This document shows, piece after piece, positions 21,000 through 33,089 of a stretch of DNA of 64,000 nt (positions within the stretch are counted from its first letter, which is position 1; every line of letters begins with the position of its first letter). The stretch lies in NCBI GenBank assembly GCA_015680685.1, contig MNCI01035273.1, positions 72,350 to 136,349 of the forward strand, written 5' to 3'. The notes beneath the pieces were generated by a model. That model searched no databases and was not told the origin of the DNA. It saw nothing but the letters and a program-made list of their open reading frames with translations. The translations under genes and the position numbers were made by a program. Source of the DNA: Gnetum montanum (Eukaryota > Streptophyta > Gnetopsida > Gnetales > Gnetaceae).

Positions 21000-22180
21000 C
21001 ATTTGGAAGAGGTTCATCAACAAGTATCCACTATTGATGACCATGATGATTGGGGAAATTTGCAAATCCCTGAAAGTTTCAAACAAGAGCCCTTGGAACT
21101 CAAATCCCTACCAGCCCACCTAGAATATGCATTTTTGCAAAATCAAAAATCGGTAATTATCAATGCCACCCTTGCTCCTAAATAGAAGAAGAAATTGCTG
21201 AAGGTGGTGAAAAAATGGGAGGCTGCTTTTGCATGGTCATATCTAGAGTTAACGGGAGTGCATCCCAAGGTTTTTCAACATCAAATTTATATCGATCCCT
21301 CCATGAAGTCACAAAGGCAACCACAAAGGCGATTGAACCCCAAATTGAAGCAGGTCGTCAAAGATGAAATTGAGCAGTTTCTAAAAGCGAGGTTCATCTA
21401 CTCTATTACCGATATCGAATGGGTTAGTACACTCGTTATTGTGCCAAAGAAGGATGGCAAATGGAGGGTTTGTATATATTTTCGATTGCTCAACATGGCT
21501 ACCTTCAAAGATTACTTCCTGCTCCCATTTGTGGACCAAGTGTTGGATACCATTGCGAGGCATCATTATTATAGCTTTTTGGATGGTTATAGTGGCTATA
21601 ATCAAATCTAAATTATGCCAAAGGACCAATCTAAGACAACCTTCACAAGTCCTTGGGGGACTTTTGCATACAAAAAGATGCCTTTTGGCCTGTGTGATGT
21701 GCTTGCCACTTTCCAATGCCTTGCCCTCAGCATCTTCCAACAGCAAATTGGCAATGGGGTAGAAGTATTCATGGATGAATTCTCTACCTATGGGGCCACA
21801 TTTAATCAAGCCTTGGACCACCTTGAGCAAGTTCTGAAAAGATGTGTGAACTCTAACCTACGGCTCAATTGGCAGAAAAGCCACCTAATGGTCCAAGAGG
21901 GCATTGTGCTAGGGCATCGTATTTCTCATATAGGGATTAGCATGGATCTTGACAAAATTAGGGTTATCCAAGGAATCACCCAACAACCAAGCACTATAAA
22001 AGATGCTTGGTCATTCCTTGGCCACACTAGTTACTATCGGTACTTCATCGAAAATTTCTCAAAAATTGCCAAGCCATTGGTGGAACTCACAAAGAAAGAT
22101 GTTCCATTCGTTTGGACTAGGGAATGTGAATTTGCATTCGAAATTCTTAAACAAAAACTCATAGAGACTTCAATTCTACG
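21000..22180 (+). pseudogene. Element B reverse transcriptase
   Basis: Motifs in order: STLVIVPKKDGKWRVCIYFR (about 21430-21485), SFLDGYSGYNQI (about 21575-21610) with the first catalytic Asp, FTSPWGTFAYKKMPFGLCD (about 21640-21700), VFMDEFSTYG (about 21765-21795) and GHRISHIGI (about 21910-21945). The active-site MDD of related elements reads MDE, so the last catalytic Asp is Glu. A TAA follows GYNQI at 21609, with the frame continuing after it from 21615 to 22382. Comparison with C (YVDY at the same site) shows both RTs have lost this residue, by different changes. Confidence 0.88.
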
Positions 22181-23985
22181 GGCACCTGATTGGTCTAGAC
22201 CTTACCACATCATGATGGATGTGTCCAACTATGCATTGGGAGCCGTGCTTACACAATGTGATGATCAAAAGCATCCATACTATATTAACTATGTAAGTCA
22301 TAGCATTGTGGGTGCCCAGCTTAATTACATCACCATCAAAAAGGAGTTGATGGCAGTGGTGTTTGCCTTGGAAAAATTTTGACACTATGTGCTCGAGTAC
22401 AAGGTGTTTGTGCATACCGACCACAGTGCCATCTGGTTCCTGATGAACAAACCAATAGTGAGCCCTTGTATCATACGGTGGCTAGTGATTCTTCAAGAAT
22501 TTGACCTCACCATGGTAGATCAGAAGGGAACCAAGAATGTGGTTGATAACCACTTGTCTTAGTTACGATGGGAGGACACAGAAGAAGAGGATCCCCTCTT
22601 CGACCAATTCCCCGATGAACTTCTCTTCGCAGGAGCGGTCAATCCACAAGTGCCCAAGGAATCACCTTGGTTCAACCATATCCTCACCTACCTCACAACT
22701 TAGGAATTTCCAAAGGAGTGGAACCATTGGTAGAAACAACAATTTCTCCATAAGGCCGACCACTTCATGGAAATCAATGGTCACCTTTACAAGGTGTGCA
22801 TAGATGGCCTAGTTTGATGGTGTGTCCTTGATGATGATACACTACGCATCCTCCAAGATGCTCATGAGTGCCCTTGTGGGGGCCACTATGTTGGATGATG
22901 CACAACCATTAAAATCCTGCTTGCAGGATATTACTAGCCTATAATCTTCAGGGACGCACAATGGTTTGTTCGCTTCTATGAATGATGCTAGAGAGACGGT
23001 GGGATAACTACACGGTTGGAGGGACCTCAATAGTGGATCCAACCACTGGAACCCTTCGACATTTGGGGCATCAACTTCATGGGTATCATCACACCCCTGT
23101 GCAACAGAAATACGTATATCATCATCATTGTGAACTATTGCATAAAGTGGGTGGAGGTGGCAGCCATCATTGACTATTCCTCCAACATGGCCGCACGATT
23201 TGTCCAACAAAAAATCGTCAACAGGTTTGGAGTGCCACGTGCACTCATCTTAGCCAATGGAATGAATTTCATAGGCATCACCTTTCATAAACTCATGCAA
23301 CACTTGGGGGTTATCCATAAATTTACAACGCCTTATCACCCCCAAGCCAACGGGCAGGCCAAAGTCACCAATAGGGAGATCACCAGAAGCCTCACTCGAA
23401 TCGTCAGTAAATATAGGAGGGACTAGAGCACCAAACTTAATAATGCCCTTTGGGCCTATCACTCCACTTGGAAACTTCCTATAGGTTACTCTCCCTATGA
23501 GTTAGTGTATGGTAAGCTACCAAAACTCCCAATCCAGGTAGAACTCTAGACACTATCCACAGCTAGTGACTTAGGTCTTGACCTACCACTAGGACAACGT
23601 GAACGACTTATTAACCTAAGTGTGCTAGATAAGAATCGATTGGTGGCCCTATCTTCAAATGAGATTCACAAGGCCTACAATAAAAAATGTCATGATCTAA
23701 GGATTCGAAAGGTAACATTTAGACATGGAGATAAGGTGCTTTATTGGAACCCCACACATGTACCACAACCCACCAAGTTTCAAACACTGTGAAAGGGTCC
23801 ACACATTGTCTGTGAAACCTTTCCATCTAGGGCCTTGTTTATACACAAACTTGAGGACACCACTAGAATGTAGCTATTCAATCGGCAACAATTAAAACCT
23901 TTCCGTGAACTCCATCTAACCAGTGCTACCGCCTCATTGTCACTAGGACAATCTCTCTTCTTTTTTTGTGTCACCTCCTTTCCAC
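22181..23985 (+). pseudogene. Element B RNase H and integrase
   Basis: RNase H: MMDVSNYALGAVLTQ (22213), IKKELMAVVFALEKF, TGA at 22381 where A has Arg, then HTDHSAIWFLMNK (TDH intact, about 22415). Integrase: zinc-binding HECPCGGHY (about 22862), core 23090-23480. All three acidic residues are altered: first Asp to Asn (VNYCIKWVEV), second Asp to Ala (ILANGMNF), Glu to Lys (NGQAKVTNRE). The C-terminal region has FRHGDKVLYWNP (about 23720) and LFNRQQLKPF (about 23875). Stops include TAG 23425 and TAG 23547. Confidence 0.88.
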
Positions 23986-23987
23986 CC

Positions 23988-24001
23988 AGTCATGGGGGAG
24001 A
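23988..24001 (+). other. PPT-like motif after integrase, element B
   Basis: AGTCATGGGGGAGA, sharing AGTCATGGGGG with the 3' PPT at 43906-43918. Element A has a decayed match at 1840-1852 (GAAAGAGATGG). The position fits a second plus-strand primer site or a duplicated PPT; function is untested. Confidence 0.5.
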
Positions 24002-25560
24002 CCGTCCTCCATGCTAATCCATCCTACCAAGCTCCCCATTGTTTCTGAAATTTTTTGTTTTACACTTTTTTGTTTTTCAACATTGTTCGTACATTTGCCG
24101 ATTCTTACTAACTTTTCCTTTCTTTAATTACTTTTCCATTTCTTTGTCAATTATTTATTCATATGTGTGTGTTTAAATTTTAATTGGTTACTAATCAGTC
24201 GTCTTATTGTCATTAGGTATCTGGGGTGGATGGTTTTCGTTGCAATGGATCACGTAAAATGATCCACCTAGTTTATCTCTCTCCTGCCCTTGCATTGTTG
24301 TTCTTGGACCTTACATCTATTTTCATCTCATAAAGTCGGCAGTGAGTCCACGTCATCCACCCATTCACCCACTCCATGATTTTCCTTCCTTTGGAAACAT
24401 GAAACCCCTTCACTTAAAAACATTTTAATTAATATATGACTTGTGTAGTTCCCAGACTCAAGGATGACCCACTAGTTTGAATTGGGTGTAACTTCAAGGG
24501 GAATGCCACATTCGTCATCCTCTTTTGTCCCCTAGGTTGTCAGTGTGTCCTTACGGATTTCTTACCACTCCACGTTCTTCTCTACAAGGAAGCTCTTGGG
24601 AAATTTGACCTTGCATGGTGTGGTCCTCATTGAAAAATTCAAAAAAAAAAACAACAACAACAACAAAACATGAGGATTCAAAGAACATCCCTTGGTCGAA
24701 TGCATGTAACCAAGCATGGGTCTTTGCATGGTGTGGTTCCCATGAAAGAACAAGAAAATGAAAAATAAAATCATAACTATGTGGGAATTCAAAGCACACC
24801 CCTTAGATTACCTCTCATAGGCCACCAAAACTAGTTATGGGACTCACTCCATCCCCTCTAACTTAGTCCCGTTTCACTTCCTTCCTTTCACACCTGTTGG
24901 AGTGGTGGTCTTTTGTGGGTGCATTATGATACTTGGAGGATGGACGAGGCTTCGCATGTTGTTGCGATGTCACTGTATGTGGTTGGTTTTGGGTCTAAAC
25001 TTAGGAAAGGTCCTATAAGGTCACTTAACCACAACCTCACACGGGGTTTTATGTGACCGATGATCAGAATTCCAATTCTCTCATCTCTCTCTTCACCCAT
25101 TTTTCTCCATAACTCACCTTACTACTCATCTTATGCTTTGAAAGTTTGTCATGATTTCCATGAGCTTCTCATTCCTTGGCATGTTCTCATGGATGGGATT
25201 CTTAACTTACGATCAACAATTCTTGGCCCTGGGGCCCACGGACTCCGGTTCTGAGGATATGCAAGGGCTACTAAGGCTACCGCCTGCTATGGGGAGGATC
25301 CACTTGCATATTCCTAGCCCTGTTTGTTAGCCTCCCATCCTTTTGATTTCATGGTTGATTATTTTTATACTACCCATTGCCTAATTTCTTCTCCGCGGAG
25401 TTTTTTCTCACCACGTTCTCCTTCCTTTGACTCTTTTTTTAGCTCGGCTTACTTTCCTCTTGTCCTCAGTCATGTTCCCAGTCTCTTACGCTCTTCCACT
25501 ATCCCAATTTGGTGCTTTAAATTCATGTTTTTGGGTTTTTTATGGGTTGGGAAACATTGG
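24002..25560 (+). other. Element B noncoding block after pol
   Basis: A T-rich start (24050-24170). Two tandem copies of a ~115-bp segment that A has once: 24612 (GCATGGTGTGGTCCTCAT) and 24727 (GCATGGTGTGGTTCCCAT), each followed by an A-rich tract and CAAAG(A/C)ACA(T/C)CCCTT. A GGTTGGTTTTGGGTCTAAAC segment near 24979 matches A and D. The conserved inverted repeat is at 25257-25311. No gene. The open frame at 25324-25866 crosses the promoter block and has no family match. Confidence 0.7.
25257..25311 (+). other. Conserved inverted repeat (possible RNA hairpin), element B copy
   Basis: ATATGCAAG (25257-25265) pairs with CTTGCATAT (25303-25311), extended outward by one G.U and one G-C pair exactly as in D. 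The 37-nt loop ends GGGGAGGATCCA, identical to D over this stretch. It lies about 350 bp upstream of the internal TATA. Confidence 0.68.
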
Positions 25561-25680
25561 TCAATGGGTGCGACCCCCTGTGTATACGGGGCCCCATATA
25601 TGCAGCCCCCTGCATATACGCAGCTGTGTATACATGGCCCCATCAATGCAACCCTAAATCCCTATTTATACCCACTGTGC
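25561..25680 (+). promoter_or_regulatory. Internal U3-like promoter block of element B
   Basis: TGTGTATACGGGGCCCCATA (25580) resembles TGTGTATACGGGACCCTATA in this element's own U3 (16791). Further TGCATATACGCAGC, GTATACATGGCCCC and CATCAATGCA words echo the LTR. The TATA-like CCTATTTATACCC is at 25661-25673. The downstream ORF starts 440 bp later. The blocks in A and D look different and match their own LTRs. Confidence 0.65.
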
Positions 25681-25824
25681 CTTAGACTTTTCATCATTTG
25701 GCCAATAAATTGGGGTGAAATTTTGCCATTTTTCTACCTCTTTTCTTCCCAAGCACCTACGTTTTCCATCGTGCATCTACATCAACCTATCCTTCCCCTT
25801 TTAAGCATCTGGAGGTATGCTCTC

Positions 25825-25853
25825 AGTCATTGGGGGGGGGGGGGGGGGGGGGG
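25825..25853 (+). repeat. AGTCATT plus 22-G homopolymer
   Basis: AGTCATTG then G to 25853. The prefix matches the PPT motif of the family, so the run looks like an expanded internal PPT. G-run length in the assembly is unreliable. A second G-rich run is at 43300-43327 in the right LTR of C. Confidence 0.7.
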
Positions 25854-26113
25854 TGAGGCCTATTAGAAATTAATTAGTTAATTAGTTAATTAATTGATTA
25901 ATACTTTGCACCTCTTAAGGGAAGAAACTAAAACAATAGTTTAAACTCTAACTTAGCCCTTATTGTTTTTGGTTCTAACCCATCAACTAATACTCTAGGG
26001 GATCTAACGGGATGCACGTGCTAGCATCATAACTTAGTCAAATCAAGAAGGTGTATGAGGACCATCTTAAGCAACTTGTGCACAATCTAATTAGTGGTTA
26101 TGTTTGATTGCAG

Positions 26114-28961
26114 ATGGCACCAAAACCAAGGCATCCAAGGGGAGAAGGACCATTACAACCTAAGGACAAGCGTCGACGAATGAGAAGAGGATGAGGCGTG
26201 CAGCACCCAAAGCACGCGGAGGGCTCTCATGCAACCAACCCCCTTCACGAAGGACCTGATGTGGAATCTGTCCATTAGATTCCCGAAGAGGAGATTCCCA
26301 ACAAGTAATCGTAAGGGGATGAAACTTCTAGGATAGTACCACAGCTTAAGGTCACCCTAACCTAAGCATGTCTTGACGCTATCAAGCCACAAGAAGTGCA
26401 ATGAATGGTCCTACAAGAGTTAAAATTTAGACCATTTCTCGAGAATGCACCAGAAGATGTGAAGCTTCAGTTGCAAAATTCTCCTATGTGGCCAATCATC
26501 ATGACCAGTGGTGAATGGTCCTTAGGAGAGACCTATCTCTTCTAGACAAATCGGGAACCGGAGTCCAAAGTAAGAATTAAGGACATCTATGTCTCTTACG
26601 CTGCGGAAGCAATCGCACACGTTCTAGGGTTGCCAGAGATCAGAATAGATGTGGTGGAGATCCCGAAGCAAGCTGATCCTGAGATAAAAGGGGAGTGGAT
26701 CAGGCGATGCTATGGGGTAGATCACAAAGAGTTCAACACTTTGACCACCGTGGAGAGAGTGTATTCAAAGATTATGTCTTACCACTTGAACCCAACGGTG
26801 AGACCCAGTAAAATCACTGCCTTCTTCGCTCATGCATGTGTTGCCTTAAGTGGAAAATTTCCAATGAGCCTTCCATAATTGTTATTCTTGGAAATTGAAA
26901 AGAGGTTCACTGAAAGTGAACATGGAAGAAGAGCTCTCCCCTTTCCCTGCCTAATCAGAAAGTTATGCAAACAGGTAGGGATAGCACGGTATGTTAACGA
27001 TACACTCCAGCATGCCCCGATTGCCTCATGGAGGGAAATGATGAAGGATAGGATTTCGACCACTACACAAACCAAGGAGGAGTAGCAACCACCTCCACCA
27101 CCCACACAAACAATGAGGTTGGATTCACAAACCATCACAAAGCACATACGAAAAATCTGACAATCGCTTTTGAGCCAACAAGAGCAATCTGGAAGGATAG
27201 GTGGAGGAGAAGATCCTTCGATCTATCGCCCTACAATGAGCCATCTGGAGTAGGTGTCTTGCTCAGTAAGTCTGTTAGAAAGAGCAGGGCTGATGTTCTC
27301 TGTCACCCAAACATAGGTACCTGCAAGAACTGATCCTAGTGTCTAGGAGGTAACAATATCCACATAACAGTTATTTCTTGAAATTTCAAGAAATGTCACT
27401 ACTTTCTCGGTACACTTGGAAGATGGTGATGGGGTGACAGTCTTGGTGATGAAACACCAAGGATAGGAGGTTGTGGCCAAAGTGGTTGCTGACATAATAA
27501 CTATGTCCCTCAACGTACCGATGGCACCTGTACCAAACATACATGGACTTGAAGACATACAGTCATCTACCGAGACTTCATATAGCAGGATTGATGTAGC
27601 CCAACATGAAGAACTATTGGACCAACTAGTGGAAACCAGGTAGTCACTTCCAGATGTCTTTGACCTTCCAGAAAACATCACTGCAACCTAGTCAAAGTTG
27701 CTCTCTGAAAGAGGTAAGAGCCTCATCTTGGAAGGGAAACTTGAAGTTACTCAAGCTAATTGTCAACGCTTGGCAATAGAAGTTGCTCAACTAAGAATCC
27801 AACTTGCTGATCCAACTCTCCTCAACTGTGAGCTCACAAGAGATGAAGCTTTTCAATAGCTTCAGGTTAAACTTTAAGTAGTTGAGGATGAACGAGAGTC
27901 AAGGATCCTTGATAAGTCCTTGGAAGATGCTCATGCATATCATTTGAACAAGGACTTGATAGAGGATCTCCAGGAGAACGTCAACTTGACCGCGAACGTT
28001 CATCACCTATGCAATGTTGGTGCTGAAAATGAACACATGAAAAAATTTATTTACCAACAATAGGAAGAGCTAGCTAGGGTGAATGCTGATGTGAGGAGGT
28101 TGGCCATTGAGAATCAAAATCTTCCTATGGAGGAGGTTCGAGCCTAGCGATAGAAATTAGCCATTGAAATCACCTCCTGGAAGAACGAAGCTCTCAAGTT
28201 TGAAAAGTTAAGAATCATTATAGGAACCAAGTTAGATTATAAAAGGAAGTGAATGAGAAACAGATTTAAGTCGTAAAGGCTAAGATGAACCAAGTGCTCC
28301 AGCAGCTCCGAGAAGGAGGTGGGCTATGGCAACCTATCTTTGATGGGTTGAATGCCTACAACTAGGCTAAGATCCACCTCGAGAAACTGTAGATTGAGGA
28401 AATGACAGAATACATGGAGTTGGCCAACCTTCGCTATGCAAATCTAGCTATGCTAACAACTAGGAGATCATGGTCTGAACTGGAAAAGCAAGTGGTTGCC
28501 TCATATTCCTTATATGAGTGCAAGTTTCAAGTGCACAAGGCGACAAAGCAAAAATTGGAGACAGCCAACATGGAACTCGAGGTTCTTCGTACGCGTTTCA
28601 ACATACAGTCACAAAGAACTTGGCTTGTCAAATGAATGACTACCAATAGCTGCAGACATCAATTTAAGCATTCAACATCGAATGGAAATAGTTCATAGCC
28701 TAGTTCATCAATTTGAAAGAACTCTTCCTTGTGTTGTTGTGCCCTTGGGAAGTTCTAGTCTTGATGCACATTGGTGAAGCCACATGGATAGTGAATGATC
28801 CCAGAAGCAAAGAGGAAAAAAAAAGGGCCCTCTTGGAGGCTTTCCAATTGCCTCCAGAAGTTGCAGCTACTGCAGGGCAGCCTTTGTTCATGCCACCAGT
28901 GCCACATGGGCTAGAGGCTGGTGAAGGTTCATCAAAACCACCACCCCCAGGGATGGTGTGA
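26114..28961 (+). pseudogene. Element B downstream ORF: Athila-type post-pol domain plus coiled coil
   Basis: Starts MAPKPRHPRGEGPLQPKDKR at ATG 26114, directly after TTTGATTGCAG. GEWSLGETYLF (about 26515) and the conserved domain at 26630-27010 (VERVYSKIMSYHL, LPFPCLIRKLCKQVGIARYV) follow. A linker with Pro runs is near 27085. The coiled coil runs 27600-28650 and contains MTEYMELANLRYANLAMLT (28402). The C-terminus is LLEAFQLPPEVAATAGQP...PPPPGMV, TGA 28959. In-frame stops are mainly TAG and TAA at Gln positions. It is the longest of the four copies. No signal peptide or transmembrane segment is seen, so an envelope role is not supported. Confidence 0.8.
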
Positions 28962-29092
28962 TTTGCTCCAGCAATTTTTGCATCTTTCAACATAGTAGAG
29001 AATCCAAGATCATCAAGGTGTTTAATTTTGTCTCTAAACACCACCATTTTGTAATTTGTCTTTCTTTGTACACTCGGGCACTTGGTGAGTCA

Positions 29093-29133
29093 TGTGTGTG
29101 TGTGTGTGTCATGTGTGTCAAGTCATGTGTGTT
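29093..29133. repeat. TG-rich microsatellite
   Basis: (TG)n with interruptions, within B just left of the C insertion point (29147). The matching region of A (5925-5950) has only TTTATGTTTTTCATATGTC, so the expansion is specific to B. Confidence 0.8.
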
Positions 29134-29146
29134 GTAATAAAAATTC

Positions 29147-29151
29147 CATAC
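29147..29151. repeat. Target site duplication of element C (CATAC; partner 43861-43865)
   Basis: CATAC on both sides of element C. The uninterrupted sequence is seen in element A (AATAATTCCATACCTTCCCA, about 5957-5976) and in D (15254), confirming the empty site. Confidence 0.92.
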
Positions 29152-31540
29152 TGTACCGTCCGAAATCATCGGTGAGAGGATGGAATGGACGGACACCGAG
29201 AGATCTATGGATGAAACAGTAAGACCCTGCCTTTGCCTGAGGGCAAGTTAGAAATCAATGGAGGCAGAGTGCCTTGAATGGTCCACACACGGATCAAACG
29301 AGAACTTCCTCGAACGTACACAATTACGATGCTTTGGGTTATACGTAAATAAATGCAAAACTGAACGTAAACAAATGAAAATGAATGTAAACTATTTAAA
29401 TGATAAATAATGGAAATAGGAAAAATGTGAATAGGAATAATACTATAAACTATAAGAATCTGGGCAATAATGCAAACTATTTATATTAATAAACAATTAG
29501 AATGTGCACCGGTCAAAACGCAGTTGCGGAGTGGTCGCAAGGTAGACGTTTAGCCCCAATGGATGAGAACTGATGCTAAGAAGATGCATGTTTTGGATTG
29601 TAGGAGTACAACGTCCAAGTCTATATGAAGCCCAACATATGAGATTGATGCCTAGATTTCTTAAGTCTATGAGATTCAAATTTTCCAACTCTTGATCTAG
29701 TGGAAAAATAGGAGATTTATAGGATTTTAGGCACGAGATTTAGATCTGGGAGAAGATTAGTGGCTGTGGGGTGAGAAAACTTCGGATCGGGTGATGGGTG
29801 TGTGCATTGACCGAATGCACGAAATGTTACAATGTACAGCATGTAGTATGACCAAGGTCTCTTACGCTAATGTGTGTAATCCACAGCGTAAGAGCTTGAT
29901 ACGCTGAAAGAATGCAAAAATGCAACAAATGTTAATGTACAAGCATGGATCTGGGTGTCTGGCCTCCAGATTTGTAGTTTTGTGCTATTTTTGTGTTGCA
30001 AAAGCCTCCAGCATGCATGGATATGGCTCTAATGTGTGCATAGCCTATTCTAGCTTCAATGTATGGCATCCAGTGTCAAGCGTCCAGCGTATGAAAGTGT
30101 TTACACTGGGTTTACGTTGCTAGAAGCATGTCAGTGTTACTAACAGCATATGACCTACAAATAGTGCATTTTGAACACATTTTGAACTTATGAGACCTAT
30201 TTTTAGAGTGGATCTGCATGCCATTGCTCATGAGGGTTTTGTGTGCCAAATTTGGGCTGATTTGGATGTCATTTTGGCCCTTTTTTGGTTGATGACGCTG
30301 GGCATTACGCTGTGCAACTTCTGAAAAAGTAACCCCAGTGTCACCAACTAGAAATGCCTCATTTAAGGCCTAAATGTTGATTTTATGAAGACTGGGAGCT
30401 ACTAGGGACCTTGGTGAAGGTCATGGGGGGTCCTTGTGCTTGATTTCAGCCTATTTGAACTCAATTTCGGGGCTCCAAAAGTTGGTGACGCTGATCCTTA
30501 CGCTGGGCAGCGTCTGAAAAGTAACCCCGGTGTCACCAAGTCAAAATGGCATATTTGAGGTCCAAATTTTAATTTTCTGGAGGTTGGTAGTTGCTAGGGA
30601 CCTTGGTGAAGTTCATGGGGGGTCCTTGTGCTCTATTTTATATTTTTTAAACTCAGTTTTGGGGCTCCAAAAATTGGTGACGCTGATCCTTACGCTGCGC
30701 AACGTCTGAAAAGTAACCCCAGTGTCACCAAGCCAAAGTGGCATATTTGAGGCCCAAATGTTGATTTTCTAGAGGCTGAGAGCTGTTGGGACCTTGGTGA
30801 AGGTCATGGGGGGTCCTTGTGCTCAATTTTGGCCTATTTTAACTCAATTTCAGGGCTCCAAAAGTTGGTGACGCTGATCCTTACACTGTGCATCGTCTGA
30901 AAAGTAACCCCAGCGTCACCAAGATAAAATGGCATATTTGAGGCCCAAATTTTGATTTTCTTGAGGTTGGAAGCTACTAGGGACCTTGTTGAAGGTCATG
31001 GGGGTCCTTGTACTCGTGTTTTGCCTATTTTGGCTCAATTTCGGGGCTCCAAAATTTGGTGACGCTTATCCTTACGCTGTGCAGCGTCTGAAAAGTAACC
31101 CTAGCGTCACCAAGTCAAAATGGCATATTTGTGGCCCAAATCTTGATTTTTTGGAGGCTAGGAGCTGTCAGGGACCTTGGTGAAGGTCATGGGGGTTCCT
31201 TGTGCTTAATTTCAGCCTATTTTGACTCATTTTTGGGACTCCAAAAGTTGGTGACGTTGATCCTTACGCTGGGCAACGTTTGAAAATGTAACCAAAGTGT
31301 ACTTAGCCAAAACCAAGCATTTTGAGCCTGAAAATTTTGATTCTAGATGCTAAAAGTTGGTACCAGTCTCCTGTGGGCCCTGAGGGGACCTTTCTTACTT
31401 CATTTCTTGTTCCATTATATGTCATATCATGTCATTTTGGAGGCTCTCAAGTTTGGTCATGTTGTACTCATGTTGGGCAGCAGCATGACTTAGCTTGATT
31501 CTTGTCTAAAAGTGCTAGGCCAAAATTTTGTGGTGTTTCA
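29152..31540 (-). repeat. 3' LTR of element C (left, 2,389 bp)
   Basis: Plus-strand text runs TGTACCGTCCGAAATC...GGTGTTTCA. The minus-strand TATA box is the complement of GGAGATTTATAGGATTTTA near 29712-29730. The U3 holds six ~192-bp tandem units. Other repeated words (CAGCGT, GTCCAGCGT, ACGCTG) recur across the LTR. The extra unit relative to the right LTR accounts for almost all of the length difference. Confidence 0.92.
30230..31330. repeat. ~192-bp tandem repeats in left LTR of element C (6 units)
   Basis: Each unit has GGGGCTCCAAAAGTTGGTGA, CGCTGATCCTTACGCTG, TCTGAAAAGTAACCCCAG, GGGACCTTGGTGAAGGTCAT. GACG anchors are at 30294, 30487, 30679, 30870, 31061 and 31253, spacing 191-193. On the minus strand they lie upstream of the TATA box, so they are promoter-region repeats. 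Confidence 0.9.
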
Positions 31541-33085
31541 ATGGCCCCTCTTTGTTGATTCCTAGAGGAATATACCTAAGATGCATTGACAAAGAAGTAC
31601 AAAACATGACAAGAAAGTTAGCATCCAACATTGTTCTTTGGCACTTGGCCAAATGTCATCGCACCGTGTTTAGAAGTACATGGGATTGGGAAATGAGGTT
31701 TTGAGATGTATATGGAGAAGGTTTGTTACTGTGAGATTAGGGATTGATGAAGGGAGAATTTTTTTTAACTGTGGGAAGGGGAATGCTCTTGTGTGAACAC
31801 ATCATATTGGTCTTTGTCAATAGCCAGTATCTAGCGGACTTGGGACCAAGGCATGGGATGTGCATCCTTTGGAGGAACGAGACTCTTGTATCCTATTTAA
31901 GAGAACTCGTTGTCATAACCAAAGCCATGCGATGAGGTGATGCATTCTTTGGAGAAACAAGACCCTTTTTGAGTATCAAAGGAAACACGTTGTCCAACAG
32001 CCAAAGCCACGCAGTGGGATGCAACATTTTTTTTGAGACAAGAGTGTTTTTCTTCCAAGACAAGTACCTTCCTGCTTGGGGCTTGTATGGGAAGTGCCAA
32101 GGGTCTTGTGATGGATTTTTCTCTTTGATTTGATTTTTTTTTTAATAGAGCTCTTTTATAATGTTATACTTGTGCTCATGTGCTTGTATCTGTTTCATGT
32201 GTTGTGCTTTGTGTTGCAACTTCTTTGAGAGTTATAGTGTGCAACCATGTGTTCAGATTTTTGGGGTGATTGTGATGTATCCGGGAAATGTAACTGAATA
32301 GAGTAGAGAGAACATGCTAGGGAATGAGGGACATTTGGGGAACTAGGAATGTACTTGTGAACGGTTTGATTAACCTGGTTACATGCATCAGGAACAATGT
32401 GGTACCTCGTCGTCGTGATGAAGTGTATCCATGTACGAACATCTTTGAGTGTTATTCTGCAAACACAACTCCAAGAAGACAAGGAAACCACGAGTGAATG
32501 AGTTAGCTTAACACTTTAAACATGGATGCAACCGATGTGATGGAGACACCGCGTGCAACCGTAGGTAAACAAAATTGAGCAGTAGTAATGTTGTCAGAGT
32601 CCATGTGATGAATTCATGCAGCAGGTTGATGAAGACATGTCATTTGGTTGCAACAACAAATTACTAGGCTAGTGAAGAAGTTGCTAGTTTATAGTCTTGG
32701 CAGATTGTCGTGGATTAGTTTTACATCATAACCCGTTGGACGTTGCCAGTTTAGCATCGTAGCAGACAGTGCAATGTTAGTTTATAGTCGTGGCAGACTA
32801 TGGAGAGGCGAGCTAGTTTATAGTCTTAGCGGACTTTGTCATATGAGAGTGTGGTAGTTTATTGTCATTCCGAACAATCTGTGGTATCAGTTTTAGGTCA
32901 TGATGTTAGGACTGCTCTGTGGTATTAGTTTATCACCATGATTCCAGGACGAATCTGTGGTATCCGTTTACTGTCATGATGCTAGGACAAATTTGTGGTA
33001 TTAGTTTACCGTCATGATGCCAGGACGAATCTGTGGTATCAGTTTACCATCATGATGCCAGGACGATTGCATACCTTAGGCTTTG
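31541..33085 (-). other. Element C 3' noncoding region with PPT
   Basis: Minus-strand PPT AACAAAGAGGGGCCAT (plus 31541-31556) directly borders the 3' LTR. The rest, to 33085, has no coding signal. AGTTTA-type repeats fill 32683-33067 (separate entry). Paired segments around 31840-31900 and 31920-32000 (ATGCATCCTTTGGAGGAACG / GCATTCTTTGGAGAAACAAG) form a decayed direct duplication of ~95 bp. Confidence 0.75.
32683..33067. repeat. Tandem AGTTTA repeats, 3' noncoding region of element C
   Basis: Irregular units such as CTAGTTTATAGTCTTAGCGG (about 32811), then five regular 38-bp units from 32878 of the type TCTGTGGTATCAGTTTACCG + TCATGATGCCAGGACGAA. Related units appear at 36834-37065 and 38408-38600 in the same element. 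Confidence 0.85.
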
Positions 33086-33089
33086 TTCA

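Noticed and set aside
21381-21830. 149-codon minus-strand frame
   Set aside because: Antisense of the RT of element B, whose motifs are clear on the plus strand.
25324-25866. 180-codon open frame (+) in the noncoding block of element B
   Set aside because: It crosses the internal U3-like promoter and the poly-G run, has no family match, and is absent from the equivalent regions of A and D.
26114-28961. Envelope gene reading of the downstream ORFs
   Set aside because: Position fits env, but no signal peptide, membrane helix or cleavage site is visible in any copy. Coiled coil and Pro-rich tail dominate.
29152-31540. Open frames inside the LTRs of element C (for example 30986-31183)
   Set aside because: They are made of the ~192-bp tandem repeats and differ between the two LTRs.
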